A DNA stretch of 64,000 nucleotides from Acholeplasmataceae bacterium. GTDB taxonomy: Bacteria; Bacillota_I; Bacilli_A; Acholeplasmatales; Acholeplasmataceae. Shown here one piece after another: positions 1 to 9,569 of the stretch. Position numbers and translations under genes: made by a program. The stretch's first letter is position 1. Every line of letters begins with the position of its first letter. The stretch lies in assembly GCA_030603805.1 (NCBI GenBank), contig JAUVXD010000005.1, positions 1 through 64,000 on the forward strand, written 5' to 3'. Below the pieces are notes generated by a model. It was not told the origin of the DNA. It worked only from the letters and a program-made list of their open reading frames with translations, and searched no databases.

Positions 1-51
1 GGTTAAAATATTCTTGTAAATAATTGGGTTTTTGCATACTTCAATTATACC

Positions 52-85
52 AAAAAACCACCCTGGCTTCCAGAGTGGCTTTTTT
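52..85 (-). terminator. Intrinsic terminator downstream of eno
   Basis: A 9-bp stem (58-66 with 70-78, one G-U pair) and a 3-nt loop lie between an A-run at 52-57 and a T-run at 80-85. The element can therefore work in both directions. It sits about 60 bp past the enolase stop codon and is the natural end of that transcript. Confidence 0.8.
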
Positions 86-147
86 GTTATTAAGGCTGTT
101 TATCTTTTTATTTCGTTACAGCCCCTTGATTTCATTTAAAAATTAAA

Positions 148-1458
<1,311 letters not shown>

Positions 1459-1491
1459 TTAGATTTTTTGCCTGTTGTTTTTGCTAATTCT

Positions 1492-1520
1492 ATTATACAC
1501 ATAATTGTGTGATAATTAAA
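1492..1520 (-). promoter_or_regulatory. eno promoter with palindrome in the spacer
   Basis: On the minus strand a perfect TATAAT (-10, 1492-1497) is preceded by a 17-nt spacer and a weak TTTAAT (-35, 1515-1520). The spacer holds an inverted repeat, ACACA-TAAT-TGTGT, at 1497-1510, placed where a repressor would block polymerase. The function of the repeat is inferred from its position only. Confidence 0.55.
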
Positions 1521-1541
1521 GATTATTGTCCATAAAAACGT

Positions 1542-2009
1542 TTACTTACTATACCGATAAGCATAAACTGTTCCAATGATAAAGAAGATAACTTCAAAGA
1601 GATTCTCTACGGTTAAGAAATAGCCAGATAATGGATTTAAAAATGAAAAATACTGTAATGGATTGAGTAACATGAGATAAAGATTTATATCTTGAATGTG
1701 ATTAATGTAGAATAATCCACCATACAATGTGAGAGACATGATGTAATAAGCTAAAACGAAGAAAAAAATAGAAAGTATTGAAAATAAAACATGATGTTCA
1801 AGATATGCACTTTTAATTCTTCTGGCTATTAAATGAGCTAGAACCAATAACATGAGCCAAGTTAAGGAAAAATTAAATAAAAATGTGAGTAAAAGGTGCA
1901 TTGATCCGATTAAGAGCCCACCAGAAAGTGACATAAAAATGCCCTGTCTAAGGACGGGCATTAAATCGCTTTGATGTATGGGTTCTTTAAGTCTTTTCCA
2001 TAAATTCAT
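1542..2009 (-). CDS. Hypothetical four-helix membrane protein
   Basis: I do not recognise this 155-residue protein. It has a short basic N-terminus and about four hydrophobic segments (roughly residues 28-60, 72-95, 108-125 and 132-150), so it should be an integral membrane protein. The ATG at 2007-2009 follows a GAGGG site, and the gene starts 28 bp after ribU. It is probably co-transcribed with ribU from the FMN-riboswitch leader. That linkage hints at a membrane role beside the vitamin transporter, but no specific function can be assigned. No hairpin separates it from eno downstream. Confidence 0.7.
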   Translation of the reverse strand: MNLWKRLKEPIHQSDLMPVLRQGIFMSLSGGLLIGSMHLLLTFLFNFSLTWLMLLVLAHLIARRIKSAYLEHHVLFSILSIFFFVLAYYIMSLTLYGGLFYINHIQDINLYLMLLNPLQYFSFLNPLSGYFLTVENLFEVIFFIIGTVYAYRYSK

Positions 2010-2037
2010 AAATATCCCTCAAAAGTATTATATCATA

Positions 2038-2691
2038 TTAGAGTTCTAGATATTTGAGTCTAGGTTTGATGATTAAGAAAATGATAGAGACTAAAATCCC
2101 TTTGGTGATATTAAATGGGAAATAACCTGCAACAGTAAACCATAAGAAACTCGAATAGTTTGGAAACTGCGCATTAGGAATCCATGAGAACACTGAAAAC
2201 TTGATATTACCTGTAAAATATGAGAAATAAAAAGGTGTTGCGAAGAAAAAATTCACTGCCCATAAAATCACAGATAAAGAAAGTGTGATACAAGCTGTTG
2301 TGACAATAAACTCTTTTAAATGAATCTTATTATTATTCACACTAACTTCATAAAACAATGGTCTTTCTTTAATGCCAAGAAGTTTCTTAGAGATTGCATA
2401 TCCTAAGATGATTGAAAATGATGCAAACATCGCAAGCAATTCTCCAACCAACTCGTCAGGTGCAAACCCTCTAAAAAGTCTTCTAGCAATGGTTCGAATT
2501 AAGACAACAATCAATGTTTCTTTTGTGCCTAAGACAAGAAGTGCGACTAAAATGGCAACTTCACTAAAATCAATCTTTAGAAATGAGAATGCTGGAACAA
2601 TCCAGACAATTTCAATCAAAGACAGCACAATCGATACCGCTGCAAGTGATACAATGTAAAGCATTTTTTTTAAACGTAAGTAATTTGACAT
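2038..2691 (-). CDS. ribU: Riboflavin ECF transporter S component RibU
   Basis: This substrate-binding S component of an energy-coupling-factor transporter probably imports riboflavin in the membrane with shared EcfA/A'/T subunits, which are not in this window. The product is about 217 residues and very hydrophobic, with about six membrane segments and the ECF-type motif PAFSFLKIDFSE near the N-terminus. The best start is the ATG at 2689-2691 behind AAGGAGG. An in-frame extension upstream would run into the riboswitch and is rejected. The FMN riboswitch immediately upstream is the main evidence that the substrate is riboflavin. Confidence 0.9.
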   Translation of the reverse strand: MSNYLRLKKMLYIVSLAAVSIVLSLIEIVWIVPAFSFLKIDFSEVAILVALLVLGTKETLIVVLIRTIARRLFRGFAPDELVGELLAMFASFSIILGYAISKKLLGIKERPLFYEVSVNNNKIHLKEFIVTTACITLSLSVILWAVNFFFATPFYFSYFTGNIKFSVFSWIPNAQFPNYSSFLWFTVAGYFPFNITKGILVSIIFLIIKPRLKYLEL

Positions 2692-2765
2692 GATTTTAAC
2701 CTCCTTAGTTAAATAAAAATTCGCCAAATTACTCCGGCGACAAAAAGACGTCAAAAAATGACAAA

Positions 2766-2871
2766 TCTTCTCCCATCCAGACTTTACTGTCGGTCCCTGA
2801 ATCACACAGGAGTCTGCCCGAAGGCTCGCGGACTATTACCGCCGGTCACGAATTTCACGTTGCCCCGAAGT
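2766..2871 (-). ncRNA. FMN riboswitch (RFN element)
   Basis: The minus-strand leader contains the conserved RFN blocks in order: CTTCGGGGCA at its start (2861-2870), GACCGGCGGTAATAGTCC, GCGAGCC, then GATTCAGG and the closing GATGGGAGAAG (near 2767-2777). The ends pair as P1. A stem TCGCC/GGCGA followed by ATTTTTATTT lies between the aptamer and the ribU ribosome site and could be the expression platform's terminator. FMN binding would lower ribU expression, as known for this family. Confidence 0.95.
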
Positions 2872-2887
2872 ATTTAATTACGGATAT

Positions 2888-2915
2888 ATTTTAACATATT
2901 TTTTATAATTTTCAA
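2888..2915 (-). promoter_or_regulatory. Promoter of the riboswitch-ribU transcript
   Basis: On the minus strand, TTGAAA (2910-2915) and TAAAAT (2888-2893) are separated by 16 nt. They lie just upstream of the RFN element, so the transcript starts immediately before the aptamer. Confidence 0.6.
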
Positions 2916-2926
2916 TACACCTCAAT

Positions 2927-2981
2927 TGAAAACGTTTTTTTTGTGTTGTCATCTTAAGAAATCAAAATATCAAGTATAATA
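2927..2981 (+). promoter_or_regulatory. gpmI promoter region with cre-like box
   Basis: A TATAAT at 2976-2981 precedes gpmI; its -35 is weak. Upstream at 2927-2940 lies TGAAAACGTTTTTT, which matches 12 of 14 positions of the B. subtilis CcpA consensus TGWAANCGNTNWCA. Catabolite control is an inference. Confidence 0.4.
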
Positions 2982-3013
2982 AATATGGACAAAACGATAA
3001 GGAGTATATAACA

Positions 3014-4537
3014 ATGAACAAGAAATTTGTAGGACTCATCATTATGGATGGATATGGGCTTGCGCCAGCAAGTGATTCTAATGCTGTGACTTTAGCACAT
3101 AAGCCATTTTTAGACAAGCTGTTTACTGAGTATCCGACCAATGTTTTACAGGCAAGTGGAGAATATGTAGGTCTTCCTGATGGTCAGATGGGTAACAGTG
3201 AGGTCGGGCATTTAAACTTAGGTGCAGGACGTGTAGTTTATCAATCATTAACCAGAATCAATGTTGCGATTAAAGATGGTTCTTTCTTTGAAAATGAAGC
3301 ATTTATTGCGGCTATTGATCATGCGAAGAAACATCAAAGTAAAATTCATATTTTTGGACTTATCAGTGATGGCGGTGTGCATAGCTATCCAACACATATC
3401 ACAGCTCTTCATGATCTTTGTGTAAGACATGGACTCACCCCATATTTACATGCCTTCTTAGATGGTAGAGATACACCACCCACTTCAGGTCTTGGATTCT
3501 TAAAGGATATGATTGACCATGGGCTCAAAGTTGCAAGTGTCTCTGGTAGATATTATGCAATGGATCGAGATAATAATTGGGACCGCATTCAAAAAGCATT
3601 TGATAATATGGTTTTAGGTACTGGACCTATTTATGCTGATGCTTTAGAAGGTATTGATGCTTCTTATAAAGCCGGAATTACTGATGAATTTGTCATGCCT
3701 TTCTTAGTGGATCAAGCTGGATTAATTGGAGACAATGACGCGATTTTGTTTGCCAATTTTAGACCTGATCGCGCCATTCGAATTGCAACTGCATTTACCA
3801 ATCCTGAAGGAACAAGACTCTACGAAACGCCTGGTAAAGCATCCTTTGATGCAACTCATGTGCCAAAAAATATCTTCTTAGTTTCGATGATGCATTATAA
3901 TGAATCTGTAAAAGGTCCACTTGCTTATGAACTGCAAACTTTAGATAATTTATACGGTGAAGTCATTGCAAATGCTGGTTTAAAACAGCTTAGAATTGCA
4001 GAAACTGAAAAATATCCTCATGTCACCTTCTTCTTTGATGGTGGTGCTGAAAAAGAGTTAAGCGGCAGCAAAAGAATCTTAGTTCAATCACCTAAAGTCC
4101 CCACCTATGATTTAAAGCCTGAAATGAGTGCATTTGAAGTAAAAGATAAAGCTGTTGAAGCGATTTTATCTGGTGCATATGACACGATGATCTTAAATTT
4201 TGCAAATCCAGATATGGTGGGTCATACGGGTTCAATTGAGGCAACCAAGATTGCTGTTGAAACGGTGGATCAGTGCACGAAGGCAGTCGTTGAAGCGATT
4301 GAAAAAATTGGTGGGGTTGCTATCATTTTAGCAGACCATGGGAATGCAGAAAAAATGAGAGATGAATCTGGTAATCCACATACTGCACATACGACCAATT
4401 TGGTGCCTGTTGCTATTACGAAAAAAGATGTTAAACTGAATACAGGTGCACTTTGTGATGTTGCACCAACACTTCTTGATCTTCTTGGCGTAGAACAACC
4501 AAAAGAGATGACAGGTAAGAGTTTAATCATTAAATAG
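3014..4537 (+). CDS. gpmI: 2,3-bisphosphoglycerate-independent phosphoglycerate mutase
   Basis: This Mn-dependent mutase interconverts 3- and 2-phosphoglycerate in cytoplasmic glycolysis, supplying enolase. The 507-residue length is typical. The alkaline-phosphatase-like fold is shown by the N-terminal MDGYG, the phospho-acceptor Ser62 in NSEVGH, and metal-site motifs NFRPDRA, ADHGNAEKM and HTAHTTN. The ATG follows AAGGAG. It is transcribed divergently from ribU, and its terminator overlaps its stop codon. The identification is secure. Confidence 0.97.
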   Translation: MNKKFVGLIIMDGYGLAPASDSNAVTLAHKPFLDKLFTEYPTNVLQASGEYVGLPDGQMGNSEVGHLNLGAGRVVYQSLTRINVAIKDGSFFENEAFIAAIDHAKKHQSKIHIFGLISDGGVHSYPTHITALHDLCVRHGLTPYLHAFLDGRDTPPTSGLGFLKDMIDHGLKVASVSGRYYAMDRDNNWDRIQKAFDNMVLGTGPIYADALEGIDASYKAGITDEFVMPFLVDQAGLIGDNDAILFANFRPDRAIRIATAFTNPEGTRLYETPGKASFDATHVPKNIFLVSMMHYNESVKGPLAYELQTLDNLYGEVIANAGLKQLRIAETEKYPHVTFFFDGGAEKELSGSKRILVQSPKVPTYDLKPEMSAFEVKDKAVEAILSGAYDTMILNFANPDMVGHTGSIEATKIAVETVDQCTKAVVEAIEKIGGVAIILADHGNAEKMRDESGNPHTAHTTNLVPVAITKKDVKLNTGALCDVAPTLLDLLGVEQPKEMTGKSLIIK

Positions 4538-4559
4538 GTGCAAATTTTGCACCTTTTTT
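4537..4559 (+). terminator. Intrinsic terminator of gpmI
   Basis: The stem GGTGC/GCACC (4537-4541 with 4549-4553, extendable through the A/T loop) is followed by TTTTTT. The stem begins on the last base of the stop codon. Confidence 0.85.
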
Positions 4560-4650
4560 GTTGACATTTTTTGATTTATTAACCTTCTATGCAAATGATT
4601 AAACTTTCATTTATAAAAGTGGTATCTTGGCCTAAAGGGGCGTGAAATCT

Positions 4651-5043
4651 TTGAAAGCGGATGCTTATTTTAATTTATGTGTCGTTGATGTCTTTAAAGC
4701 AAGATCATTTTTTGAAAAATTAGGATTTGAAATCATAGAGGATTACTCAGACGACAAAGGCTTTTGTCTATCCTTAAATGAACGAGCTTATTTGATGATG
4801 CTTGGAACTGAAAAGTTTGAAGTGTTTGCAAAAAACACTGCTGTTGATAGTTTTAAGCATACCGAAGTTATCTTTAGTTTCGATGTGGGTTCAAAAGAAA
4901 AGGTTGACCATTTGATTGAATTGGTCAAAGATTTAGGTGGTATGGAAATTGGTGAAGCACACCAAGATGAGTATATGTATTATAGGTCATTTAGGGATTT
5001 AGATGGTCACCATTTTGAAGTGTTTTCAATGACAAAGAGATAA
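4651..5043 (+). CDS. Glyoxalase/bleomycin-resistance (VOC) family protein
   Basis: This small cytoplasmic protein has the paired beta-alpha-beta-beta-beta vicinal-oxygen-chelate fold. It starts FNLCVVDVFKARSFFEKLGF and ends RDLDGHHFEVF, both typical of the family. Its substrate cannot be deduced. Two starts are possible: a GTG at 4642, only one base after the AAAGGGG site, or the TTG at 4651, which is spaced about ten bases. I prefer the TTG, giving 130 residues. It stands alone between two terminators. Confidence 0.8.
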   Translation: MKADAYFNLCVVDVFKARSFFEKLGFEIIEDYSDDKGFCLSLNERAYLMMLGTEKFEVFAKNTAVDSFKHTEVIFSFDVGSKEKVDHLIELVKDLGGMEIGEAHQDEYMYYRSFRDLDGHHFEVFSMTKR

Positions 5044-5064
5044 GTACATCTTATCTTTTTTTTT
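5038..5064 (+). terminator. Intrinsic terminator after the VOC gene
   Basis: The stem AGATAAG/CTTATCT (5038-5044 with 5050-5056) with a 5-nt loop is followed by a run of nine T. It overlaps the stop codon. Confidence 0.8.
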
Positions 5065-5125
5065 ACACATATAGATTACATCTAAGCTTACAGAGGAGTA
5101 CAATAGAAATAGGCAGGTATCCCTC

Positions 5126-6037
5126 ATGATTTGGAAATGGATTAGTATCATTTATCATCTTCTCTTAAGCTTAATTTCAATCCTTTTTTTACTCTATACT
5201 TTCATGATTCCACATGGTGGTTCTTTTGTTTCTGACCCTGAAGCTTTTTATTTGGAGCACATCAATGAGTATCCTGATTTAAGTTATGGCAATACACATA
5301 TCCCCTTACTCGATCAAAGCATCCAAATCGGTTACTATGAAAGTCCTTATGTATTAATAACACTCTATCAGGTAAGACTTTATGATTCCGATATTTATAT
5401 TGCTGATGTTGTAGTTAGAGATCCCAAAGTTATCTTAACTGCATTTGCGAATCAAAGATTTGGTGGACATAACTATTTAGAAACTGTATCTCATATGGCT
5501 GAAAAGAGAGATGCAATTTTTGCGATCAATTCTGATCATGCAGAGCATTACAACCAAGGTATCGTCATTCGTAATGGTCAAATTTTAAGGGACTCGCTTT
5601 CTTATAGAAAAGCATTTGTTTTATGGGAAAATGGATCGATGTCAAGTATTATCGATCAAAATACAAGTGCACAACAACTGAGTGAACTAAACGCATGGCA
5701 AGTTTGGTCTTTTGGTCCACCACTCGTCAATCACTTTTTGAATGTCGCTCGCATCGACGATGGTTATATCAGAAATGAAGTTGATAATCCAAGAACAGCT
5801 TTGGGATGGGTTGAGGATTACAGATATATGTTTGTTGTTATTGATGGTCGCACACAAAAATCACGTGGCGTAGATATTGTTGAACTAGCATCGATCATGG
5901 TCATGCTTGGATGTCAAGAGGCTTATAATCTTGATGGTGGGGGTTCATCAACTATGGTATTTGATGGCAGAGTAATCAATACACCTAGTGGTGGTAAGGA
6001 AAGGAAGGTCGGAGACTGTGTCTACATCATCGGATAA
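5126..6037 (+). CDS. Membrane-anchored phosphodiester glycosidase (NAGPA-like)
   Basis: The 303-residue protein has one N-terminal membrane segment (about residues 8-28) and then an extracellular phosphodiester glycosidase domain. This family includes the mammalian enzyme that removes GlcNAc from GlcNAc-1-phosphodiesters. Motifs visible are FAINSDH, NPRTALGW, VVIDGR, and LDGGGSSTM at 269-277 followed by VINTPSGGKER. The true bacterial substrate is unknown; trimming or remodelling of a sugar-phosphate surface polymer is plausible. The gene overlaps the next by about 20 bp and heads a three-gene operon ending in a GT2-GtrA glycosyltransferase, which supports a surface-glycan role. Confidence 0.85.
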   Translation: MIWKWISIIYHLLLSLISILFLLYTFMIPHGGSFVSDPEAFYLEHINEYPDLSYGNTHIPLLDQSIQIGYYESPYVLITLYQVRLYDSDIYIADVVVRDPKVILTAFANQRFGGHNYLETVSHMAEKRDAIFAINSDHAEHYNQGIVIRNGQILRDSLSYRKAFVLWENGSMSSIIDQNTSAQQLSELNAWQVWSFGPPLVNHFLNVARIDDGYIRNEVDNPRTALGWVEDYRYMFVVIDGRTQKSRGVDIVELASIMVMLGCQEAYNLDGGGSSTMVFDGRVINTPSGGKERKVGDCVYIIG

Positions 6038-6404
6038 AAATTCTACGCAGAAAATGGCCTTCTATGGCTATTTAGCTCTTTTACTAATGGCTTGTGTTAA
6101 TCTTTATGAGTTCTTTAGTCATCAGGTCTATTCTCAAGTGATGCGTATGGTTTGGTTATATCCTATACTTGGTGGTTTAGTGATGATTGGTTTATTTGAA
6201 AGATGGATGGTTTTTCGAACTATCAGTTTATATCTTTGGAAAATGGCGATGTTTACTTTAAGTATAGGTCATATTCTTTTTGGTATATTTGAAATCTATG
6301 GTTCAGAAACGAATATTGTTTATCTTTACTTTTTTATGGGTGGATTGCTCGTCTTAGTTTCAATTGTTTTATTATGCATCAAACCTAAGGATCCACTTTT
6401 ATGA
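6018..6404 (+). CDS. Hypothetical four-TM membrane protein in glycan operon
   Basis: This small integral membrane protein has about four hydrophobic helices and a basic, polar N-terminus (STSSDKNSTQK). No family is recognised. The preferred start is the GTG at 6018, about nine bases after AAGGAAGG at 6001-6008; an upstream GTG at 5988 lacks a ribosome site. The gene overlaps both neighbours: about 20 bp with the glycosidase and 4 bp (ATGA) with the glycosyltransferase. Such tight coupling suggests the three proteins act together, perhaps as a scaffold or lipid-carrier handler, but that is inference. Confidence 0.7.
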   Translation: MSTSSDKNSTQKMAFYGYLALLLMACVNLYEFFSHQVYSQVMRMVWLYPILGGLVMIGLFERWMVFRTISLYLWKMAMFTLSIGHILFGIFEIYGSETNIVYLYFFMGGLLVLVSIVLLCIKPKDPLL

Positions 6405-7438
6405 ACATTCTTTTAATACCCGCATACGAGCCTACGGATGCTTTATGTCGTTTGATACGAGAACTTAAATCTTATGGACTATCAAACATTGTTATTATTG
6501 ATGATGGCAGTGGTCCTGTCTATAAAAACATTTTTGATGAAGTAAGAAATCTTGGTTGTCAAGTAATTACTCATGAGAAAAATATGGGTAAGGGTATGGC
6601 CATAAAAACAGGTATTTCATATGCAAAACAAACATATCCTCATTTAAGATACATCATAACCTGTGATGCAGATGGTCAACATCTTGCGAAAGATGTTTCA
6701 CATATTAATGATGTAACTTTGATATCAACAGATGAACTCATTCTTGGTGTCAGAGATTATCATAAAAAAGGCATTCCCTTTAAAAGTAGAATCGGCAATC
6801 TTTTTTCATCTTTCTACTTCCATCTTTCGACTGGTGTCGTTTGTCCTGATACACAAACTGGTCTTAGAGCTATTCCAGTTGCTCTATGTCAACAAGCCTT
6901 GGGGATTCAAGAAAACCACTTTGATTATGAAATGGTCTTCTTGACTCTAGTTTCAAAACAAAAAATACCCTTGAGATTTGTTCCTATTGAGACCTTGTAT
7001 ATTGATCATAATGAACACACACATTTTAAACCTGTCAAAGACTCTTTTTTAATCTACCGAAAACCACTTAAATTTTTACTGGTGTCTTTGATGAGTGCTG
7101 TCCTTGATTTAGGTATATTTGCACTTTTGGTTTGGATTCTTGAGGGTCGATTAATTCAAGTGATTGCCATTGCAAGTATTTCAGCACGTGTCATGAGTGG
7201 TTCTTTTAATTTTATAATGAATAGAGTCTTTAGTTTTCAAAGTAAAGGTATTTTGTCTCATGAGATGGGTAAGTATTTCATCTTATATATTGCTCAACTC
7301 TTAACGAGTATTTTACTGGTTTATGTGTTTTCTACATTGTTCATCAATTTGACGTGGATTAAGCTTATGGTGGATTCTCTTCTATTTATCATCAGTTATA
7401 TGATTCAAAAAAAGTATGTATTTACACATAAAGTTTAG
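6401..7438 (+). CDS. Bifunctional GT2 glycosyltransferase-GtrA membrane protein
   Basis: The 345-residue fusion has a DPM1-like GT2 domain (about residues 1-215) with DDGSG at 34-38 and CDADGQH at 88-94. A GtrA-like domain of four membrane helices follows (about 224-340). GT2-DPMS enzymes load a sugar from a nucleotide donor onto polyprenyl phosphate, and GtrA proteins are thought to flip or transfer that lipid-linked sugar. One polypeptide may therefore do both. It starts by a 4-bp ATGA overlap with the four-TM gene. Sugar and acceptor are unknown. Confidence 0.9.
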   Translation: MNILLIPAYEPTDALCRLIRELKSYGLSNIVIIDDGSGPVYKNIFDEVRNLGCQVITHEKNMGKGMAIKTGISYAKQTYPHLRYIITCDADGQHLAKDVSHINDVTLISTDELILGVRDYHKKGIPFKSRIGNLFSSFYFHLSTGVVCPDTQTGLRAIPVALCQQALGIQENHFDYEMVFLTLVSKQKIPLRFVPIETLYIDHNEHTHFKPVKDSFLIYRKPLKFLLVSLMSAVLDLGIFALLVWILEGRLIQVIAIASISARVMSGSFNFIMNRVFSFQSKGILSHEMGKYFILYIAQLLTSILLVYVFSTLFINLTWIKLMVDSLLFIISYMIQKKYVFTHKV

Positions 7439-7455
7439 CTTAGTGAGGCTGAAAT

Positions 7456-7492
7456 AAAAAAAGTATCCGACTCTTTTGACTCAGTCAGATAC
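7456..7492 (-). terminator. Intrinsic terminator facing the HMA gene
   Basis: An imperfect stem (7463-7473 with 7482-7492, arms GTATC-GACT/AGTC-GATAC) is followed on the minus strand by seven T (7456-7462). It ends leftward transcripts and probably also blocks read-through from the convergent glycan operon. Confidence 0.65.
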
Positions 7493-7559
7493 AATCTAGT
7501 GCTTTTTAATTTGAATATTCAATAAAGATTATGTAGGTTGAATCTTATGTTTATTATTT

Positions 7560-7793
7560 TTAGTCTTCTTCATACTCTAATAGATCTGCAATATGAGGTT
7601 CATAACCTAGATGCTTGATGCAGTCTATAATCTCATCAAGTTTGACTGCTTCTTTACTAAACATGATTTTTGCCATAGCATTGGATAAATCATACTCAAA
7701 ATGATCGATACCTAAGCGAAACAAACAGTTTTCAATCGACGTGATACATCCGCTGCAGTTAATATGCTTGAAATTGAGATATAAGATTGGCAT
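7560..7793 (-). CDS. Heavy-metal-associated (HMA) domain protein, CopZ-like
   Basis: The 77-residue protein is a single ferredoxin-like HMA domain with the metal-binding CSGC at residues 13-16 (INCSGCITSIE). It ends with an acidic tail. Family members carry Cu(I) or other soft metals to P-type ATPases or regulators, but no such partner is in this window. The ATG follows GGAGGG. It lies 22 bp after the dehydrogenase gene and likely shares its transcript, although no functional link is obvious. Confidence 0.8.
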   Translation of the reverse strand: MPILYLNFKHINCSGCITSIENCLFRLGIDHFEYDLSNAMAKIMFSKEAVKLDEIIDCIKHLGYEPHIADLLEYEED

Positions 7794-7814
7794 ATACCCT
7801 CCTTATGAGTCAAG

Positions 7815-8666
7815 TTAACTCATTTTTCTCAAATAATACTCAATGATACTTTGTGTACCATTTTCTGAGAATCCTTGATCTGAAAGTATTTGATATGCTT
7901 TGGTGACTGTTTCAACGACTTCTAACTTTAAGTCTTGTTTTTCTTCTAAGACGAGCTTTAAATCCTTTAGGAAATGCTTGACATAAAATCCCGGTTTGTA
8001 ATCTTCAATCAGCATTTTAGGTCCATTATTGGTGGCTTGCCATGAGTTGGCACTACCTCCAGTAATGACTTTTAGCATGGCATCTAAATTGAGTTCTTTT
8101 TCTTTAGCATAGACAAGTGCTTCTGCAAGACCCATAATGGCCCCTGCAATGGTTGTTTGATTGGCAAGCTTGGCGTGTTGTCCTGAGCCTCTTTTACCCA
8201 TATAGGTAATGGTTTTTCCCATTTTTTCAAACAAAGGTAACACCTTGTTAAAAATCTCTTGATCTCCACCAACCATGATGGAAAGTGTGGCATTAATTGC
8301 ACCTAAATCGCCACCTGTAACTGGTGCATCTAGCATGTATAAGCCTTTTTGTTTAGCCTCTTCATATAAACTTACAGCAAGCGACGGTGATGATGTGGTC
8401 ATATCGACTAGAATGGTCCCTTTTTTGACATAGTTCATCACGCTCTGATAGGTTTCTAAAACATCTTTCGGATACCCAACAATACTAAAGACAATATCAG
8501 CATCCTTCACACATGATTTGATATCTTGATATGCTTTAACTAAAGGTTCTAACTGAACTGCTTTTTCATAGGTCCTATTATAGACAGAGACCTCATATCC
8601 TGCTTTCGCAAGATGTAATGCCATGGGTTTGCCCATGACCCCTGTTCCAATCCATGCAACTTTCAT
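7815..8666 (-). CDS. NAD(P)-dependent beta-hydroxyacid dehydrogenase
   Basis: This soluble oxidoreductase belongs to the 3-hydroxyisobutyrate/tartronate-semialdehyde reductase family. It has an N-terminal Rossmann motif GTGVMG at 7-12, the substrate-binding DAPVTGG segment, and the catalytic Lys (about 166) in GSGQHAKLANQT, with a helical C-terminal domain. The start is the ATG at 8664-8666 behind AAGGAG; a longer reading would overlap the upstream gene. The exact hydroxyacid (hydroxyisobutyrate, glycerate or a succinic-semialdehyde-like substrate) cannot be told from sequence. Confidence 0.88.
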   Translation of the reverse strand: MKVAWIGTGVMGKPMALHLAKAGYEVSVYNRTYEKAVQLEPLVKAYQDIKSCVKDADIVFSIVGYPKDVLETYQSVMNYVKKGTILVDMTTSSPSLAVSLYEEAKQKGLYMLDAPVTGGDLGAINATLSIMVGGDQEIFNKVLPLFEKMGKTITYMGKRGSGQHAKLANQTTIAGAIMGLAEALVYAKEKELNLDAMLKVITGGSANSWQATNNGPKMLIEDYKPGFYVKHFLKDLKLVLEEKQDLKLEVVETVTKAYQILSDQGFSENGTQSIIEYYLRKMS

Positions 8667-8676
8667 CTTGTTCTCC

Positions 8677-9471
8677 TTATGTTGATCTTTCACTGAGCCA
8701 TAAAATCACATCTTGAAATACTTTTTCTCGGTCGAGATCATTAAATATTTCATGATATGCACTTGGATATGTGATGATTTTTTTATCTTCTACTGGAATA
8801 ATTTCATAAAGTCTTTGACTAAATGAGCGTGGTACAATTTTATCGTTTTCTCCGTGTAAGATGAGTACAGGTGTTTCGTAGTTTTTAATGTTTTTATTCA
8901 AGTATTTGACCCCACTGACAAACATGTTGCCTGCAAGAGAAAAATGAAATTTCTTTAAGTTCAGTGGATCTTCTTTGTACTCATCTTCTACTTGTTTAAT
9001 TCTAGAGAGTTGATCATTGGCAAAGTTGGATTTTCTGGTTAAGAAACCTAACCATTTGTATCCAATGATTCTAAAGGGTAATACGTCTTTGATGTAGTAG
9101 GAAGGTGCCGCACTTGAAATGATGCCATCGACATCATGATACTTGACCCCATACATATTCACGATGAGACCACCCATACTATGTCCAATTAAAAAGAGTT
9201 TTTTAGGTAATTTCTTCTTTTCTTCAACGACTAATGCATGCAAATCATCAATAAATTGATGGAAACTCTTTAATGCACCACGTTTACCTTGTGACTGCCC
9301 ATGACCTCTCACATCATATCTGACAACTGAGTATCCTGCTTGATTGAGTTTACCTGTAATTTCTTCATATCGTCCTGAATGTTCAGCAATCCCATGAGTG
9401 ATGATGATGGTGCCTTTTGAATCTATGATATCATTACGTTTTACATGTAGTAAGATTTGATTAACTAACAT
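8677..9471 (-). CDS. Alpha/beta hydrolase, lysophospholipase/monoglyceride-lipase type
   Basis: The 264-residue Hydrolase_4-type protein has HGIAEHSGRY near the oxyanion region, the nucleophile Ser98 in GHSMGG, Asp210 in HGENDK and His240 in AYHE. This is a complete triad typical of monoacylglycerol lipases and lysophospholipases. There is no signal peptide, so it should be cytosolic, where it could recycle membrane-lipid breakdown products. The ATG follows AAGGAG. It lies 10 bp upstream of the dehydrogenase and likely forms an operon with it and the HMA gene. Confidence 0.88.
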   Translation of the reverse strand: MLVNQILLHVKRNDIIDSKGTIIITHGIAEHSGRYEEITGKLNQAGYSVVRYDVRGHGQSQGKRGALKSFHQFIDDLHALVVEEKKKLPKKLFLIGHSMGGLIVNMYGVKYHDVDGIISSAAPSYYIKDVLPFRIIGYKWLGFLTRKSNFANDQLSRIKQVEDEYKEDPLNLKKFHFSLAGNMFVSGVKYLNKNIKNYETPVLILHGENDKIVPRSFSQRLYEIIPVEDKKIITYPSAYHEIFNDLDREKVFQDVILWLSERST

Positions 9472-9569
9472 CGTATCAGCTCCTTAACTTTATTATACTA
9501 CCAAGTGATGTATACTTTAAGATGTTTTTATGATATACTGACCCTAAATTAGATTTTCGGGGGCTTTCA

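Noticed and set aside
2692-2805. N-terminal extension of ribU by 38 residues
   Set aside because: It would translate through the FMN riboswitch; the ATG at 2691 has a full AAGGAGG site and a normal family N-terminus.
4651-5043. Treating the two VOC proteins (4651 and 14859) as a recent duplication
   Set aside because: They belong to different VOC subgroups and share no obvious extended identity.
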